DNA of 64,000 nt. Origin: Betaproteobacteria bacterium. GTDB lineage: Bacteria > Pseudomonadota > Gammaproteobacteria > Burkholderiales > JACQAP01. The translations under genes were made by a program, and so were the position numbers. The notes under the pieces were generated by a model. The model did no database searches and was not told the origin of the DNA. It worked only from the letters and a program-made list of their open reading frames with translations. Below, piece by piece: positions 15,769 to 24,620 of this stretch (positions are counted from its first letter, which is position 1; every line of letters begins with the position of its first letter). The stretch is taken from positions 1-64,000 of the forward strand of contig JACQAP010000030.1 in NCBI GenBank assembly GCA_016194905.1. Direction: 5' to 3'.

Positions 15769-16530
15769 ATGCCTACCAGAGCATCCGCAATCAACTCCGT
15801 ACAGAAATCTTGCCGCATCCTGCGGTCGCTGACCGAGCCGCGGGTGAGCCGTCTGTCCGAAATCGCCGCGCAGACCGGGCTCAACAAAGTCACCACGCTG
15901 CGTATCCTCGAAGTGCTGTCCCGCGAGGGGTTCGTGAAGCGCGACGACAAGACCAAGACGTACTCGCTCGGCAACGAAGTATTCATTCTCGCTGCGGCGC
16001 TGCGCGATCGCGACGACCTGCGCGCCCGCGCGCGGCCGTCGCTGGTGCGCTTGGCCGCGATGTCCGAGGATTCGGTACTGTTGACCGTGCGCAGCGGCGG
16101 CACCGAATCGGTCTGCGTCGACCGCGAAGTCGGGCCCTTTCCGATTCGAGCGAATTACCTCGACATCGGCAGCCGGCGCCCGCTGGGCATCGGCGCGGGC
16201 GCGATGGCGCTTCTTGCCTGGCAATCGGAAGCCGAGATCGAGGCCATCCTGCCGCTGGTCGAGCAGCGTCTGCCGCAGTTTCCCAAAGTCAGCATGACCT
16301 GGCTGAGAAACGAGATCGACCGCTCCCGCGAGCGTGGCTACACGGTGTTCCTGAACATGCTCGTCGATCGCATGGGTGCCGTCGGCGTACCGATTTTCGG
16401 CGCCGACGGCAGGCCGGTCGCCGCAATCAGCATCGCGGCGCTCTCGGACCGGCTGTCCTCGCGGATGGAGCAACTGGTCGACATGCTCAAGCGCGAAGCC
16501 GAAATCATCGGGAATCCGAAGAGAAGCTAG
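15769..16530 (+). CDS. IclR family transcriptional regulator
   Basis: This 253-residue regulator has the N-terminal winged helix (about 10-65; SAINSVQKSCRILRSL, then LSEIAAQTGLNKVTTLRIL). The C-terminal IclR effector domain (about 80-250) shows the usual ending AAISIAALSDRL. IclR proteins sense small organic acids and control adjacent catabolic operons. It lies 22 bases after the cyclase gene in the same direction, unlike the common divergent arrangement, so it may be co-transcribed and report on the pathway of the LIV/cyclase genes. A GAGGGCCGA hairpin follows its stop within 31 bases and may terminate or process the transcript. Confidence 0.9.
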   Translation: MPTRASAINSVQKSCRILRSLTEPRVSRLSEIAAQTGLNKVTTLRILEVLSREGFVKRDDKTKTYSLGNEVFILAAALRDRDDLRARARPSLVRLAAMSEDSVLLTVRSGGTESVCVDREVGPFPIRANYLDIGSRRPLGIGAGAMALLAWQSEAEIEAILPLVEQRLPQFPKVSMTWLRNEIDRSRERGYTVFLNMLVDRMGAVGVPIFGADGRPVAAISIAALSDRLSSRMEQLVDMLKREAEIIGNPKRS

Positions 16531-16560
16531 AGGGAAGCCAGTGCTGAGCGCGAAAAAGCA

Positions 16561-16641
16561 GGGTCGAGGGCCGAGGGTCGAGGGCCGAGCAAAAGCACTT
16601 AAAAGCTCTTTCTCGGACCTCGACCCTCGAACCTCGAACCT
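16561..16641. repeat. Inverted GAGGGCCGA / CTCGACCCT word arms
   Basis: The left arm (16561-16590) has GGGTCGAGGGCCGA twice. The right arm (16611-16641) has CTCGGACCTCGACCCTCGAACCTCGAACC-type words, facing inward. The loop is 20 bases. The end of the left arm and the loop start (GAGGGCCGAGCAAAAGC) match 61511-61527 except for one base, so the two loci are related. It fills most of the 172 bases between the IclR and thiolase genes. Confidence 0.88.
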
Positions 16642-16702
16642 ATACTCCGCAGATAACGATACGTCCTCATTCCCGACCTTCATCATATTCACGGGGTAGC
16701 AC

Positions 16703-17836
16703 TTGAGCTACATCACCGGCGTCGGGCTGACGCCTTACGGCAAGCTTCCGGGCAAGAGCACGCTCGATCTGATGAGCGAGGCGGCGACGGCGGCGCTTGC
16801 CGATGCGCAGTTGGAACGCGGCGACATCGACGGGCTGGTGTGCGGGTATTCCACGACGATGCCGCACCTGATGTTGTCGACCGTGTTCGCCGAACACTTC
16901 GGCCTGAAGCCCGAGTATGCGCATGCGATCCAGCTCGGCGGGGCAACCGGTTTCGCGATGGCGATGCTGGCGCATCACCTGGTCGAATCCGGCGTGGCGA
17001 GGAACATCCTGGCGGTGGCGGGCGAAAACCGGCTCACCGGGCAAAGCCGCGATTCCGCGATCCAGACGCTGGCGCAGGTCGGCCATCCGGTTTACGAAGT
17101 GCCGCTGGGTGCCACCATTCCCGCGTACTACGGCTTGCTTGCATCGCGCTACATGCTCGAACACGGTACGACGGAAACGGACCTGGCCGAGCTGGCGGTG
17201 CTGATGCGCAAACACGCCTGCATGCACCCCGGCGCGCAGTTCAAGGAGCCGATCACGGTCGATGCAGTGCTCGGCTCGAAGCCGATTGCCTCGCCGCTGA
17301 AGCTGCTCGACTGCTGCCCGGTATCGGACGGCGGGGCGGCCTTTGTCGTGAGCCGCGTCCGCAGCAACGATTTCGCGGTGCGCATCCGCGGCACAGGACA
17401 GGCGCATACCCATCAGCACATCAGCGCCGCGCCCAGCCTCACGCACTTCGGCGCGGCTGCCTCCGTGGAGAAGGCGCGTGCCGACGCCGGCATCCGCATG
17501 GCCGATGTCAACTATGCCGCGATCTACGACAGCTTCACGATCACGCTGACGATTCTTCTCGAGGAAATCGGGCTGGCGCCGCGCGGCGGCGCAGGCCGGC
17601 AGGCGCGCGAAGGCCGCTTCGATCACGACGGGATAGTGCCGCTGAATACGCACGGCGGACTGCTTTCCTACGGCCATTGCGGCGTCGGCGGCGCGATGGC
17701 GCATCTGGTCGAAATGCACCGGCAACTGACAAACCGGGCGCAGAACCGGCAGGCGAAGAACGCCAGTCTGGCGTTGCTGCACGGCGACGGCGGGGTGCTT
17801 TCGTCGCACGTTTCCCTGGTGGTGGAGGCAGCTTGA
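16703..17836 (+). CDS. Thiolase-family protein, lipid-transfer-associated type
   Basis: This 377-residue protein has the thiolase fold of the SCP-x/lipid-transfer thiolase-like group. The N-terminal nucleophile position reads QLGGATGFAMA, so the usual active-site cysteine is absent, as in many members of this group that work with DUF35 partners. The C-terminal HGGLLSYGHCGVGGAMAH keeps the catalytic His and a Cys. The start is TTG at 16703, since homologous proteins begin SYITGVGLTPYGK. Its stop overlaps the TTG start of the DUF35 gene (TTGA), so the two are coupled and probably form a complex acting on an acyl-CoA. Claisen, retro-Claisen or retro-aldol activity is possible. Confidence 0.85.
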   Translation: MSYITGVGLTPYGKLPGKSTLDLMSEAATAALADAQLERGDIDGLVCGYSTTMPHLMLSTVFAEHFGLKPEYAHAIQLGGATGFAMAMLAHHLVESGVARNILAVAGENRLTGQSRDSAIQTLAQVGHPVYEVPLGATIPAYYGLLASRYMLEHGTTETDLAELAVLMRKHACMHPGAQFKEPITVDAVLGSKPIASPLKLLDCCPVSDGGAAFVVSRVRSNDFAVRIRGTGQAHTHQHISAAPSLTHFGAAASVEKARADAGIRMADVNYAAIYDSFTITLTILLEEIGLAPRGGAGRQAREGRFDHDGIVPLNTHGGLLSYGHCGVGGAMAHLVEMHRQLTNRAQNRQAKNASLALLHGDGGVLSSHVSLVVEAA

Positions 17837-18189
17837 AACCCGTCGTGAAGGATTGGACCGAGGACGCAGAGGCTATCGCCTATCAGACTTGCGGGGCTTG
17901 CAAGGCTGTCTGGTATTTCCAGCGCAGTTTCTGTCCCGAATGCGGCGCCTCCGCGCCGACCACGCTGCAGGCATCGGGACGGGGTACGGTGCACGCGCGC
18001 ACGCTGGTCGCGCGCGCGCCGACCGAGGAGTTGCGGGCGCATTCGCCCTACCTCATCGTGCTGGTCGATGCCGATGAAGGCTTCCGCCTGATGGCGCACG
18101 GCGATGCGGGCCTGCAGATCGGCGACCGCGTGCGCGCCCGTTTCGCCCAACTCGCCGGCAGGAAAATTCCCTATTTCGAGAAACCCTAA
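17833..18189 (+). CDS. Zinc-ribbon OB-fold protein (DUF35 family)
   Basis: This 118-residue protein has a rubredoxin-like zinc ribbon (CGAC near 20-23 and CPEC near 34-37) and an OB-fold with the ending DRVRARF near 100. DUF35 proteins pair with thiolase-like partners and bind the CoA ester. The start is TTG 17833 with a four-base overlap onto the thiolase gene. Homology covers the full length. Its stop is followed within 2 bases by a GCCGGCC hairpin belonging to the repeat element at 18192-18378. Confidence 0.87.
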   Translation: MKPVVKDWTEDAEAIAYQTCGACKAVWYFQRSFCPECGASAPTTLQASGRGTVHARTLVARAPTEELRAHSPYLIVLVDADEGFRLMAHGDAGLQIGDRVRARFAQLAGRKIPYFEKP

Positions 18190-18191
18190 CA

Positions 18192-18378
18192 GCCGGCCGA
18201 AGGCCGGCATTAGGAGCGTTGACACAGAGTACACAGAGGAAGGGCAAGAGAGGGCACAGAGGAAATCGTAAATTGATCGGCGCAAGTTGACGCAACTACC
18301 GATCGCTACATTCGCAATATACAAAATCACTTGTTCGGGTTTCTCTGTGTTCTCTGTGCCCTCTGCGCCTCTGTGTTG
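18192..18378. repeat. Inverted CACAGAGG word element with terminal hairpin
   Basis: The left end is a perfect hairpin GCCGGCC-GAA-GGCCGGC (18192-18208), then GCGTTGAC and ACACAGAG/GCACAGAGG words (18221-18263). The facing arm at 18341-18378 has CTCTGTGTTCTCTGTGCCC-type words and ends in a CTCTGTGTTGGG edge. The left 75 bases are nearly the same as the inverse of 6070-6148. The right edge resembles the start of the arm at 63930. The 77-base interior has no gene. It separates the DUF35 gene from the acyl-CoA synthetase gene. Confidence 0.88.
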
Positions 18379-18407
18379 GGTTTTGATTTTTCTTAAGGAC
18401 GACAGCA

Positions 18408-20513
18408 ATGAAAGACATCTTGCGCGAGGCGTTGCGCACCGTGCTGAATCCGAAATCCGTCGCGGTCATCGGTGCGTCGGAAAACGAGAACAAGATAGGC
18501 GGACGCCCGCTGCTCTATCTCTCCCGTCACGGCTACAAGGGCAAGGTTTATCCGATCAACCCGAAGCGCGCCGAGATCCAGGGTTTCAAGGCCTATCCAT
18601 CGCTTGCCGATGTTCCCGACGTGCCGGAAGCGGCCATCGTCGCGCTGGCCGGCGACGCGGCGATCGAGGCGGTCGAGCAGTGCGCCCAGCGCGGGGTGAA
18701 AACCGCGGTGGTGATGACCTCTGGCTTCGGCGAGACCGATCCGGTCGAGGGCAAGGCCAAGGAAAAACGCATGCGCGATGCGGCGCACGCGGGCGGAATG
18801 CGCATCGTCGGTCCGAATTCCCAGGGTCTGGCCAATTTTGGCACCGGCGCGATCCTGTCGTTTTCGACCATGTATATCGAAGCCCCGCCGATGGACGGAC
18901 CGATCGCCGTCGTCAGCCAGTCGGGTGCGATGAGCGTGGTGCCTTACGGTTTGCTGCGTTCCCGCGGCCTCGGCGTGCGGCACTCGCACGCCACCGGCAA
19001 CGACGCCGACGTGACCGTCGCGGAACTGGCTTCGGTGGTTGCCGAAGACCCGGACCTGAAACTGCTGCTGCTCTATCTCGAAAGCATCAACGATCCATTC
19101 TTTCTAGCCGAGACCGCGCGCATCGCGCACGAGCGCAATCTGCCGGTGATTGCGCTGAAGTCAGGGCGCACGGCCGCCGGCCAGGAGGCGGCGAGATCGC
19201 ACACTGGCGCGCTGGCCAACGAGGACAGGACGGTCGACGCCTTTCTCGCCAAGCACGGCATCTGGCGCGCGCGCGATACCGCCGAACTGGTGGCCAGCGC
19301 GGAAATGTATTTGAAAGGCTGGAAGCCGAAGGGTCGCAGACTGGTGGCGATCAGCAATTCCGGCGCGGTCTGCGTGATGGCCGCGGATGCCGCCAGCACC
19401 GTCGGCATGCCGCTGGCGAAGCTGGCGGACGGGACGCGCGCGAAACTGGGAAAGATCCTGCCGGGATTCGCAACGACGTCCAACCCGATCGACATCACCG
19501 CGGCGCTGCTGACCAACAGCGGGCTGTTCTCGGAAATCCTGCCGGTGCTGGCCCGCGATTCCGCCGCCGACGCCTTCCTGATCGGCATTCCGGTCGCGGG
19601 ACAGGGCTACGATGTCGAAGCCTTTGCCCGCGATTCCGCGGATTTCGCAAAGGCGACGGCCAAGCCGCTGGTTGTGGCGATTCCGCAACCCAACATCGCC
19701 GCGCGCTTCAAGGCGCATGACCTGCCGGTATTTCCCACCGAATACGAAGCGGTAGCGGCACTGAACCAGTTCCTGTCGCATGGGGAACTCATCCAGGCAT
19801 CGAAGGGCAGAGCCCTAACGAGTACGCAGGCACCGGCTGCGGCTGCGAAGTCGTCGGCGATGCTGAACGAAGCGGACAGCCTGAAATTGCTGGCGGGCGC
19901 CGGCGTGCCGGTCGTGAAATTCCGGCTGTGCAACAGCGCCGACGACGCGGCAGCGGCACTTGCGGAACTGGGCGGTCCGGTGGCGGTGAAGGGCTGCTCG
20001 GCGGACGTTGCGCACAAGAGCGAGCTGGGACTGGTGCGCCTGGGGTTGATCGACGCTGGTCAGGTGCGCACGGCATTCACGGAAATGAAGCAGGCGCTGA
20101 CGGATCATGGCGCGCGATTCGACGGCGCCATCGTCGCGAAAATGGCGCGCGGCCGCCGGGAGATGATGATCGGCGCACGCGTCGACCCGGTGTTCGGGCC
20201 GGTGGTGCTGGTCGGCGACGGCGGCAAATACGTCGAAGCCATGCCCGACGTGCAGTTGCTGATTTCGCCGTTGACCGCGGCTGAAGTTAAGGAAGCTCTG
20301 GGACGATTGCGCGTTGCGCCGTTGCTGGCCGGCGTGCGCGGAGAGCCGGCGCTCGACGTGGAGGCATTCTGCGAGGCGGCGCTCGCCGTCTGCCGGTTGA
20401 TGATGAATCCGCAATCCGGTGTGGTGAATCTGGATCTCAACCCTGTGCTGGTCGGCGCCAGGGGGGAGGGCTGCGTGGCACTGGACGCCGTGGTCTACAC
20501 GACCAAGGGGTGA
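18408..20513 (+). CDS. Acetate--CoA ligase (ADP-forming)-like acyl-CoA synthetase
   Basis: This 701-residue NDP-forming acyl-CoA synthetase has the alpha and beta parts fused. Domain order is CoA-binding Rossmann (about 10-135, NPKSVAVIGASENENKIGG), two succinyl-CoA-ligase-like domains with the phospho-histidine H265 in RSHTGAL, then an ATP-grasp part (about 480-700, with GGPVAVKG and AHKSELGLV). It makes acyl-CoA from a carboxylate with ADP release, or runs in reverse. Given the upstream thiolase/DUF35 and LIV transporter, it probably activates an imported acid. The last codons and stop lie inside the left arm of the repeat at 20504-20629. Confidence 0.88.
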   Translation: MKDILREALRTVLNPKSVAVIGASENENKIGGRPLLYLSRHGYKGKVYPINPKRAEIQGFKAYPSLADVPDVPEAAIVALAGDAAIEAVEQCAQRGVKTAVVMTSGFGETDPVEGKAKEKRMRDAAHAGGMRIVGPNSQGLANFGTGAILSFSTMYIEAPPMDGPIAVVSQSGAMSVVPYGLLRSRGLGVRHSHATGNDADVTVAELASVVAEDPDLKLLLLYLESINDPFFLAETARIAHERNLPVIALKSGRTAAGQEAARSHTGALANEDRTVDAFLAKHGIWRARDTAELVASAEMYLKGWKPKGRRLVAISNSGAVCVMAADAASTVGMPLAKLADGTRAKLGKILPGFATTSNPIDITAALLTNSGLFSEILPVLARDSAADAFLIGIPVAGQGYDVEAFARDSADFAKATAKPLVVAIPQPNIAARFKAHDLPVFPTEYEAVAALNQFLSHGELIQASKGRALTSTQAPAAAAKSSAMLNEADSLKLLAGAGVPVVKFRLCNSADDAAAALAELGGPVAVKGCSADVAHKSELGLVRLGLIDAGQVRTAFTEMKQALTDHGARFDGAIVAKMARGRREMMIGARVDPVFGPVVLVGDGGKYVEAMPDVQLLISPLTAAEVKEALGRLRVAPLLAGVRGEPALDVEAFCEAALAVCRLMMNPQSGVVNLDLNPVLVGARGEGCVALDAVVYTTKG

Positions 20514-20629
20514 GGGACAAGGGATTGAACGCAAGATCGATTTCGAAGACGAGTTCTCAGAGCCTGGAGAGATTCTGACTTTCTCTCGTCCCTCGCCCCT
20601 CTTCCCTCTTCCCTCGTCTCTCGCCCCTG
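20504..20629. repeat. Inverted GTGAGGGAC / TCGTCCCTCG word arms
   Basis: The left arm (20504-20523) is AAGGGGTGAGGGACAAGGG. The facing arm (20584-20629) is a longer run of CTCGTCCCTCGCCCCT and CTTCCCT words. The interior of about 60 bases has no gene. The left arm overlaps the terminal Lys-Gly-stop codons of the acyl-CoA synthetase gene, so the element abuts or was copied into the gene end. Confidence 0.85.
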
Positions 20630-20786
20630 TAGCCCTTCAGTTCACATTGACGTGAGCCGTTATTTGCGCGAAGGTTTGCGTGAACGCAGGCGGTTGTCCG
20701 GCAATGGCGGTCAGTTTTGCGCGTGCCGAAACAATTTGAAACAACCCACCGACTCGGCGTCCGATAGGCGCGAGCAAAGGGAGTCA

Positions 20787-21728
20787 ATGACGATGATCCA
20801 ACCATCCGCTTTTCAATCGTTGCGGAAATTTTCCCTGGCTGCGATCTGTGTAATTCTCGCAGCGTGTTCTACGATGCAGAAAAGCAGCACAGGCTCGGGC
20901 GACCAGGCGGCTGCGCCTATTTCCGAGGCTGCGAAGCCGGAAACCGCAGCGAAACCGGACGCTTCCGCCGGAAAATCTTCGAATTCGACCGGTGCGGCCG
21001 GGCAGTCCAATTCCAATCCCGCGAACTCTTCCGGTGCGGCCGGAGCGAACGCAGGCTCAAGGCAGCGCTCGTCTGAGGGCAGTACGGCAAGCAGCGATAA
21101 CGATGAGGCGGCACAACTGAAACGCCAGCTCGCCGAACAGGACGCGCAGATCAACAAGCTTCGCAGCGACCAACTGACGGGTGCGGACCAACTGGCGGGC
21201 GTGGGACAGGAAGAACCGGTCGCGGGACGTGAAGCAATGGACGCGGCGAAGCAGTCGGACCAGCAATCCGCTGCGGGCACGAAGGATCAGGCCGCCTCGC
21301 CGGGCGAGGCGGCCACGTCCAAGGCGCAGGACGAGTTGGCGATTTTCCCCAGAGATGGAAAAACAGCGGACGACGGCAGCGGCCAGCCAGCGCTTGCGCC
21401 CGTGCTCGATCGCAGCGTGTATTTCGGCTACGACCAATTTTCCGTGCCCGACAAATATGATTCGATGCTGATAGCCCACGCTGCTTATCTGAAGGCCCAT
21501 CCTGACGTAGAAACGGAAGTGCAGGGCAACTGCGACGAACGCGGCAGCCGCGAATACAATCTTGCACTGGGTGCCCGGCGCGCAGAGTCGGTGAAGCGCG
21601 CACTGGAGCTGGCCGGCGCGGACGGCGGCCGCATCAACGCCATCAGCTACGGTTCGGAAAAACCGGTTGCCACCGGCAAGGATGAAGAAAGTTACAGCCA
21701 GAATCGCCGCGCGGACATCGTCTATTGA
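20787..21728 (+). CDS. Pal-like OmpA-domain lipoprotein with long low-complexity linker
   Basis: This 313-residue lipoprotein has a lipobox ILAACS (C at about residue 24). A Ser/Ala/Gly/Gln-rich linker of roughly 150 residues follows, then a C-terminal OmpA-like peptidoglycan-binding domain (about 205-313). The motifs are SVYFGYDQFSVP, EVQGNCDERGSREYN and RRADIVY. These match Pal of the Tol-Pal system, which holds the outer membrane to peptidoglycan. Typical Pal is about 170 residues, so the linker is an enlargement. The ATG at 20787 is chosen for the lipobox and a GGGAG ribosome site. No tolB lies next to it, so it may be a paralogue rather than the principal Pal. Confidence 0.82.
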   Translation: MTMIQPSAFQSLRKFSLAAICVILAACSTMQKSSTGSGDQAAAPISEAAKPETAAKPDASAGKSSNSTGAAGQSNSNPANSSGAAGANAGSRQRSSEGSTASSDNDEAAQLKRQLAEQDAQINKLRSDQLTGADQLAGVGQEEPVAGREAMDAAKQSDQQSAAGTKDQAASPGEAATSKAQDELAIFPRDGKTADDGSGQPALAPVLDRSVYFGYDQFSVPDKYDSMLIAHAAYLKAHPDVETEVQGNCDERGSREYNLALGARRAESVKRALELAGADGGRINAISYGSEKPVATGKDEESYSQNRRADIVY

Positions 21729-21741
21729 GCGGGCCGCACAA

Positions 21742-22596
21742 ATGAAGTTTTTCGTCGCGTTGGCGGGTATCGTCTGCGTCGCGGCCGGCTGCGCCACTCA
21801 GGACGAGTTGCGCCGGACCGAGGCGCAGCAGGGCCAGGCCGTGCAGGCGCTGCGTGCGGGTGCGGATCGAAGCGAAAGCGGGATTTCGGATCTGCGCACG
21901 GAAATCAGGCGCACGCAGGAATCGGTGCATGAACTCGAAGTTGTCCTGACCGATGCGCGCGCCCGTACGGACGCGGCGAAGGTTCAGGCCGACAATGCGC
22001 TTTCGACCTCCCGGGAATTTCTTGCCAACCTGATCGCGGCGCGCGAAGAGCAACGCCGCCAGCTCGACGAGAACGGCGTTGCTTTTGCAGACCTTAGACG
22101 CAAGCTCGCCGAACTGGAATCGCAACTGCAGGCACAACAGCGGCAGCTGGAACAGAACGTCTCCGCGCTCAACGACGGGAGCCGCCGCTTGGTTGCAGTC
22201 GAGGCTGGGCTGCAAGAGGCCGGTCGCCGTTCGGCGCTGCTGGAAGTTAAAGGAAAAACAGCGCAGGAGACCAACGATGGCCTGACCCGGCAGCTCGCCA
22301 CCGTGCGCAAGCAGGTTGAGGACACCCGCTCGGTTCTCAGTTCGGAAGGCCTGCTGCAAATGATGCGCGAACTGGAAGGCGTGCGGCGCAATTCCGCTTC
22401 GTTGCGCGGGTCGATCGAGGAACTGCAGAAGGCGCAGGCGGATTCCGCCGCGCAGGCCAGGAACTACTACCTCGATCTGGATTCACGAGTCCGGCAGCTG
22501 AAGCAACCTGCTCCGCAGGCGGTAGACGAGACCGAATCGCGTTCTCCGGCGGCGTCTGCGCCGGCGGCAGAACCTGACCATCCGGTCAGCCAGTAA
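21742..22596 (+). CDS. Coiled-coil lipoprotein
   Basis: This 284-residue protein has a short lipoprotein signal (lipobox AAGC, C17). The mature part is almost entirely heptad-rich alpha helix from about 20 to 255: runs of Glu, Gln, Arg and Leu with almost no Gly or Pro. It ends in a Pro/Ala/Glu-rich tail. It resembles the coiled-coil part of CpoB/YbgF or of envelope tethers, but no TPR domain is present, so no name is given. It begins 13 bases after the Pal-like gene, so the two are probably co-transcribed and may act together at the cell wall. Confidence 0.75.
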   Translation: MKFFVALAGIVCVAAGCATQDELRRTEAQQGQAVQALRAGADRSESGISDLRTEIRRTQESVHELEVVLTDARARTDAAKVQADNALSTSREFLANLIAAREEQRRQLDENGVAFADLRRKLAELESQLQAQQRQLEQNVSALNDGSRRLVAVEAGLQEAGRRSALLEVKGKTAQETNDGLTRQLATVRKQVEDTRSVLSSEGLLQMMRELEGVRRNSASLRGSIEELQKAQADSAAQARNYYLDLDSRVRQLKQPAPQAVDETESRSPAASAPAAEPDHPVSQ

Positions 22597-22728
22597 GGGC
22601 GAGAGGATAGAGGAAGAAATGCGAGGCGGCTTTCGCCTTTATGGCCCTAGGCCACGTAGACCTTTCCTGCTGCGCTTCAAGTGTTCCCTTGTCTTTGACC
22701 TTTAACCTTTTCTCTCAGCGTTAGCGGT
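22597..22728. other. Spacer with a partial copy of the 47-base core repeat
   Basis: The convergent spacer holds CTTCAAGTGTTCCCTTG (22675-22691), which matches the middle of the 47-base core repeat at 5882-5928. A small hairpin GGCGGC-TTTC-GCC-type structure lies at 22625-22638. No clear terminator with a T-run was found. Confidence 0.45.
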
Positions 22729-23691
22729 TTACCAGCTTCCGCTCGCACCTCCACCTCCCGACCGTCCGCCCCCACCGGAAAATCCACCGCCGCTCGAGAA
22801 TCCGCCAGAGCTGCCGCCGCTGCCGCCTGGACGGATCGTCATGCCACCGATCTGGGCGACGCCCTTGGTCTTCAGATCTTCCTGCGCCTTGAGATACCAG
22901 GGCATGCGGGCGATCAGGATCTTGGCGATCGGATAGAGCGTTGCGTACGTGCCAATGATGAAGAGGGCGGCATGGCTGCCGAAGATCGCCATCGGAAACA
23001 TCGACCAGAACGGGATCAGAAAGACATACAGGAACCAGCCCATCCCTCCCGGGGTGACGATGCCGATAAACGTGAACAGGCCAATAATGCCGAACACGAA
23101 CAGGCTGATCAGGATGCGCTCGGCCAGCGGCATCGGTGCCGGCTCGACATGGAAGCCCGAAGCAAGCTTCGCCGGCGCGGCCCAGTCGGCGTCCGCAGCC
23201 GCCGGCTGCCTGTTTTCCAGGATCTGGATTACCGCCGTGGCGCCAGCTTCGACCCCGACGTCGTAGTTTTCCTCATGGAAGCGAGGCGTCATGAGATTGC
23301 GGATGATGCGGTCGGCGACGACATCGGTCAGCGTGCCTTCCAGGCCATAGCCGACCTCGATACGCATACGGTGTTCCTGCGGCGCAATCACGATCACCAC
23401 GCCATTGTTCTTTTCGCGGTCCCCCAGTTTCCAGCTTTCGAACACCCGCACCGCGAAATCCTCGATGCTTTCCGCGCCGATGCCATTGATGGTGAGCACC
23501 GCGATCTGGTTGCCGGTAGCGCGCTCGTGCGCCCGCAGCATGTTGCCGATGCGTTCGCGCGCGGGCGCGGACAGGATTTCGGCCTGATCGACGACGCGGC
23601 CGGAAAGATAGGGAATCGTTGTGTCGCCAACCGCCGACAAACCGGTCCAGCAGAAGCCGAGCAGTACCAGCAATTTCAGTGCGCGATTCAT
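22729..23691 (-). CDS. TPM-domain membrane protein (YgcG family)
   Basis: This 320-residue protein has a signal peptide (about 1-22) and a TPM/Psb32-like domain (about 30-160; YLSGRVVDQAEIL, NQIAVLTINGIG, GVVIVIAPQEHRMRIEVGYGLEG in parts). Two or three hydrophobic segments follow (about 195-270), and the tail is Gly/Ser-rich, ending SGGGGASGSW, as usual for YgcG proteins. Function is poorly known: TPM domains occur in thylakoid repair proteins and envelope maintenance. It lies 2 bases downstream of a second TPM gene on the same strand, so the two make one operon. The usual LemA partner gene is not here. Confidence 0.85.
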   Translation of the reverse strand: MNRALKLLVLLGFCWTGLSAVGDTTIPYLSGRVVDQAEILSAPARERIGNMLRAHERATGNQIAVLTINGIGAESIEDFAVRVFESWKLGDREKNNGVVIVIAPQEHRMRIEVGYGLEGTLTDVVADRIIRNLMTPRFHEENYDVGVEAGATAVIQILENRQPAAADADWAAPAKLASGFHVEPAPMPLAERILISLFVFGIIGLFTFIGIVTPGGMGWFLYVFLIPFWSMFPMAIFGSHAALFIIGTYATLYPIAKILIARMPWYLKAQEDLKTKGVAQIGGMTIRPGGSGGSSGGFSSGGGFSGGGGRSGGGGASGSW

Positions 23692-23693
23692 CG

Positions 23694-24338
23694 TTAGTCC
23701 TTCACTGCCAGCGGCATATCGGGCAGTTCGTTGACGATCCCGGAACCGGAGAATCCGCGTTCCAGCAGCATCGCCTCCATCGCCTCCAAGCCTGCCCGCA
23801 AGGCGATCGCCGCGGTGCTGTGTCGCAGCAGCAAGGCGATACGGCCGGTCAAAGCTTCCCAGTCGTGCGTATCGATGCGCCCGTCGAAACCGGCGTCGGC
23901 CAGGATCACGACCTTGCGCTCGAAAAGGCTGACGAGGAGCAAAATGCCGACCCGGCTGCGCGTGCGATCGAGCCCGCGTCGAAAGAATAGCGACTGTGCA
24001 AACTGCGTCGCTTCGACGTCGCGCCGGATGCGGTCGACGAACAGACGCGCGAACGGCGCATGCAGGAGGGTGAGCAATGCAAGAAGCGCGCCGCCGCCGA
24101 GTATGACCAGGACATGCCCTGTTTCAGGGACGCCGGCGGACCAGCCGCGGGCGGCAAGTTGCCAGATGACGCACGCCAGCGCCGCGGTGGCGGCACCGAG
24201 GGCGAATGCTTTCCACGGCGCTTCCGGATAGGAATCGGATTTGCCGACGACGGCGGCAATGACCTGCGTCCCGGTCCTGGCCTCGAGTTCGCCTACGCGG
24301 GTCGCGATGCTGGTTCGGTCCAGTTCGGTCAGTGGCAT
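23694..24338 (-). CDS. TPM-domain membrane protein (short partner)
   Basis: This 214-residue protein has a partial TPM-like N-terminus (RTSIATRVGELEARTGTQVIAAVVGKS), two hydrophobic helices near residues 45-100, then a cytoplasmic or periplasmic part with REGVLIL-type strands (SRVGILLLVSLFERKVVILAD) typical of the second protein of TPM pairs. It comes immediately before the YgcG-type gene (2-base gap), which supports a joint complex. No signal peptide is present. Confidence 0.8.
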   Translation of the reverse strand: MPLTELDRTSIATRVGELEARTGTQVIAAVVGKSDSYPEAPWKAFALGAATAALACVIWQLAARGWSAGVPETGHVLVILGGGALLALLTLLHAPFARLFVDRIRRDVEATQFAQSLFFRRGLDRTRSRVGILLLVSLFERKVVILADAGFDGRIDTHDWEALTGRIALLLRHSTAAIALRAGLEAMEAMLLERGFSGSGIVNELPDMPLAVKD

Positions 24339-24620
24339 GTTCGACTATGCGCGCGGAATGGGGCCGGCAATGCGTATTGTGAACGCGTTGGTGCCGGTTC
24401 AGGAAGCGATTCTCGCCCGGAAAGTCCCCGGTCCGACAGTCGACCGGTCGCGGCGAACCGAGACGCGCGCGTCGCATTTGCGAGCGGCTCCCCTATGAAA
24501 AACGTGCATTCTCCGATTGACAACGCACTCTCCTCTCGGCATTCTCTGCTCGCCGTGCCTTTGCTTCTGGCAAGGCAACGCAAATTCAGTTACGTGCAAA
24601 CTCAAATTGGAGGCACCACG

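Noticed and set aside
13059-16103. A 1014-residue open frame on the minus strand
   Set aside because: It runs opposite the liv, cyclase and IclR genes, has no recognisable domains and shows the composition typical of GC-rich antisense frames.
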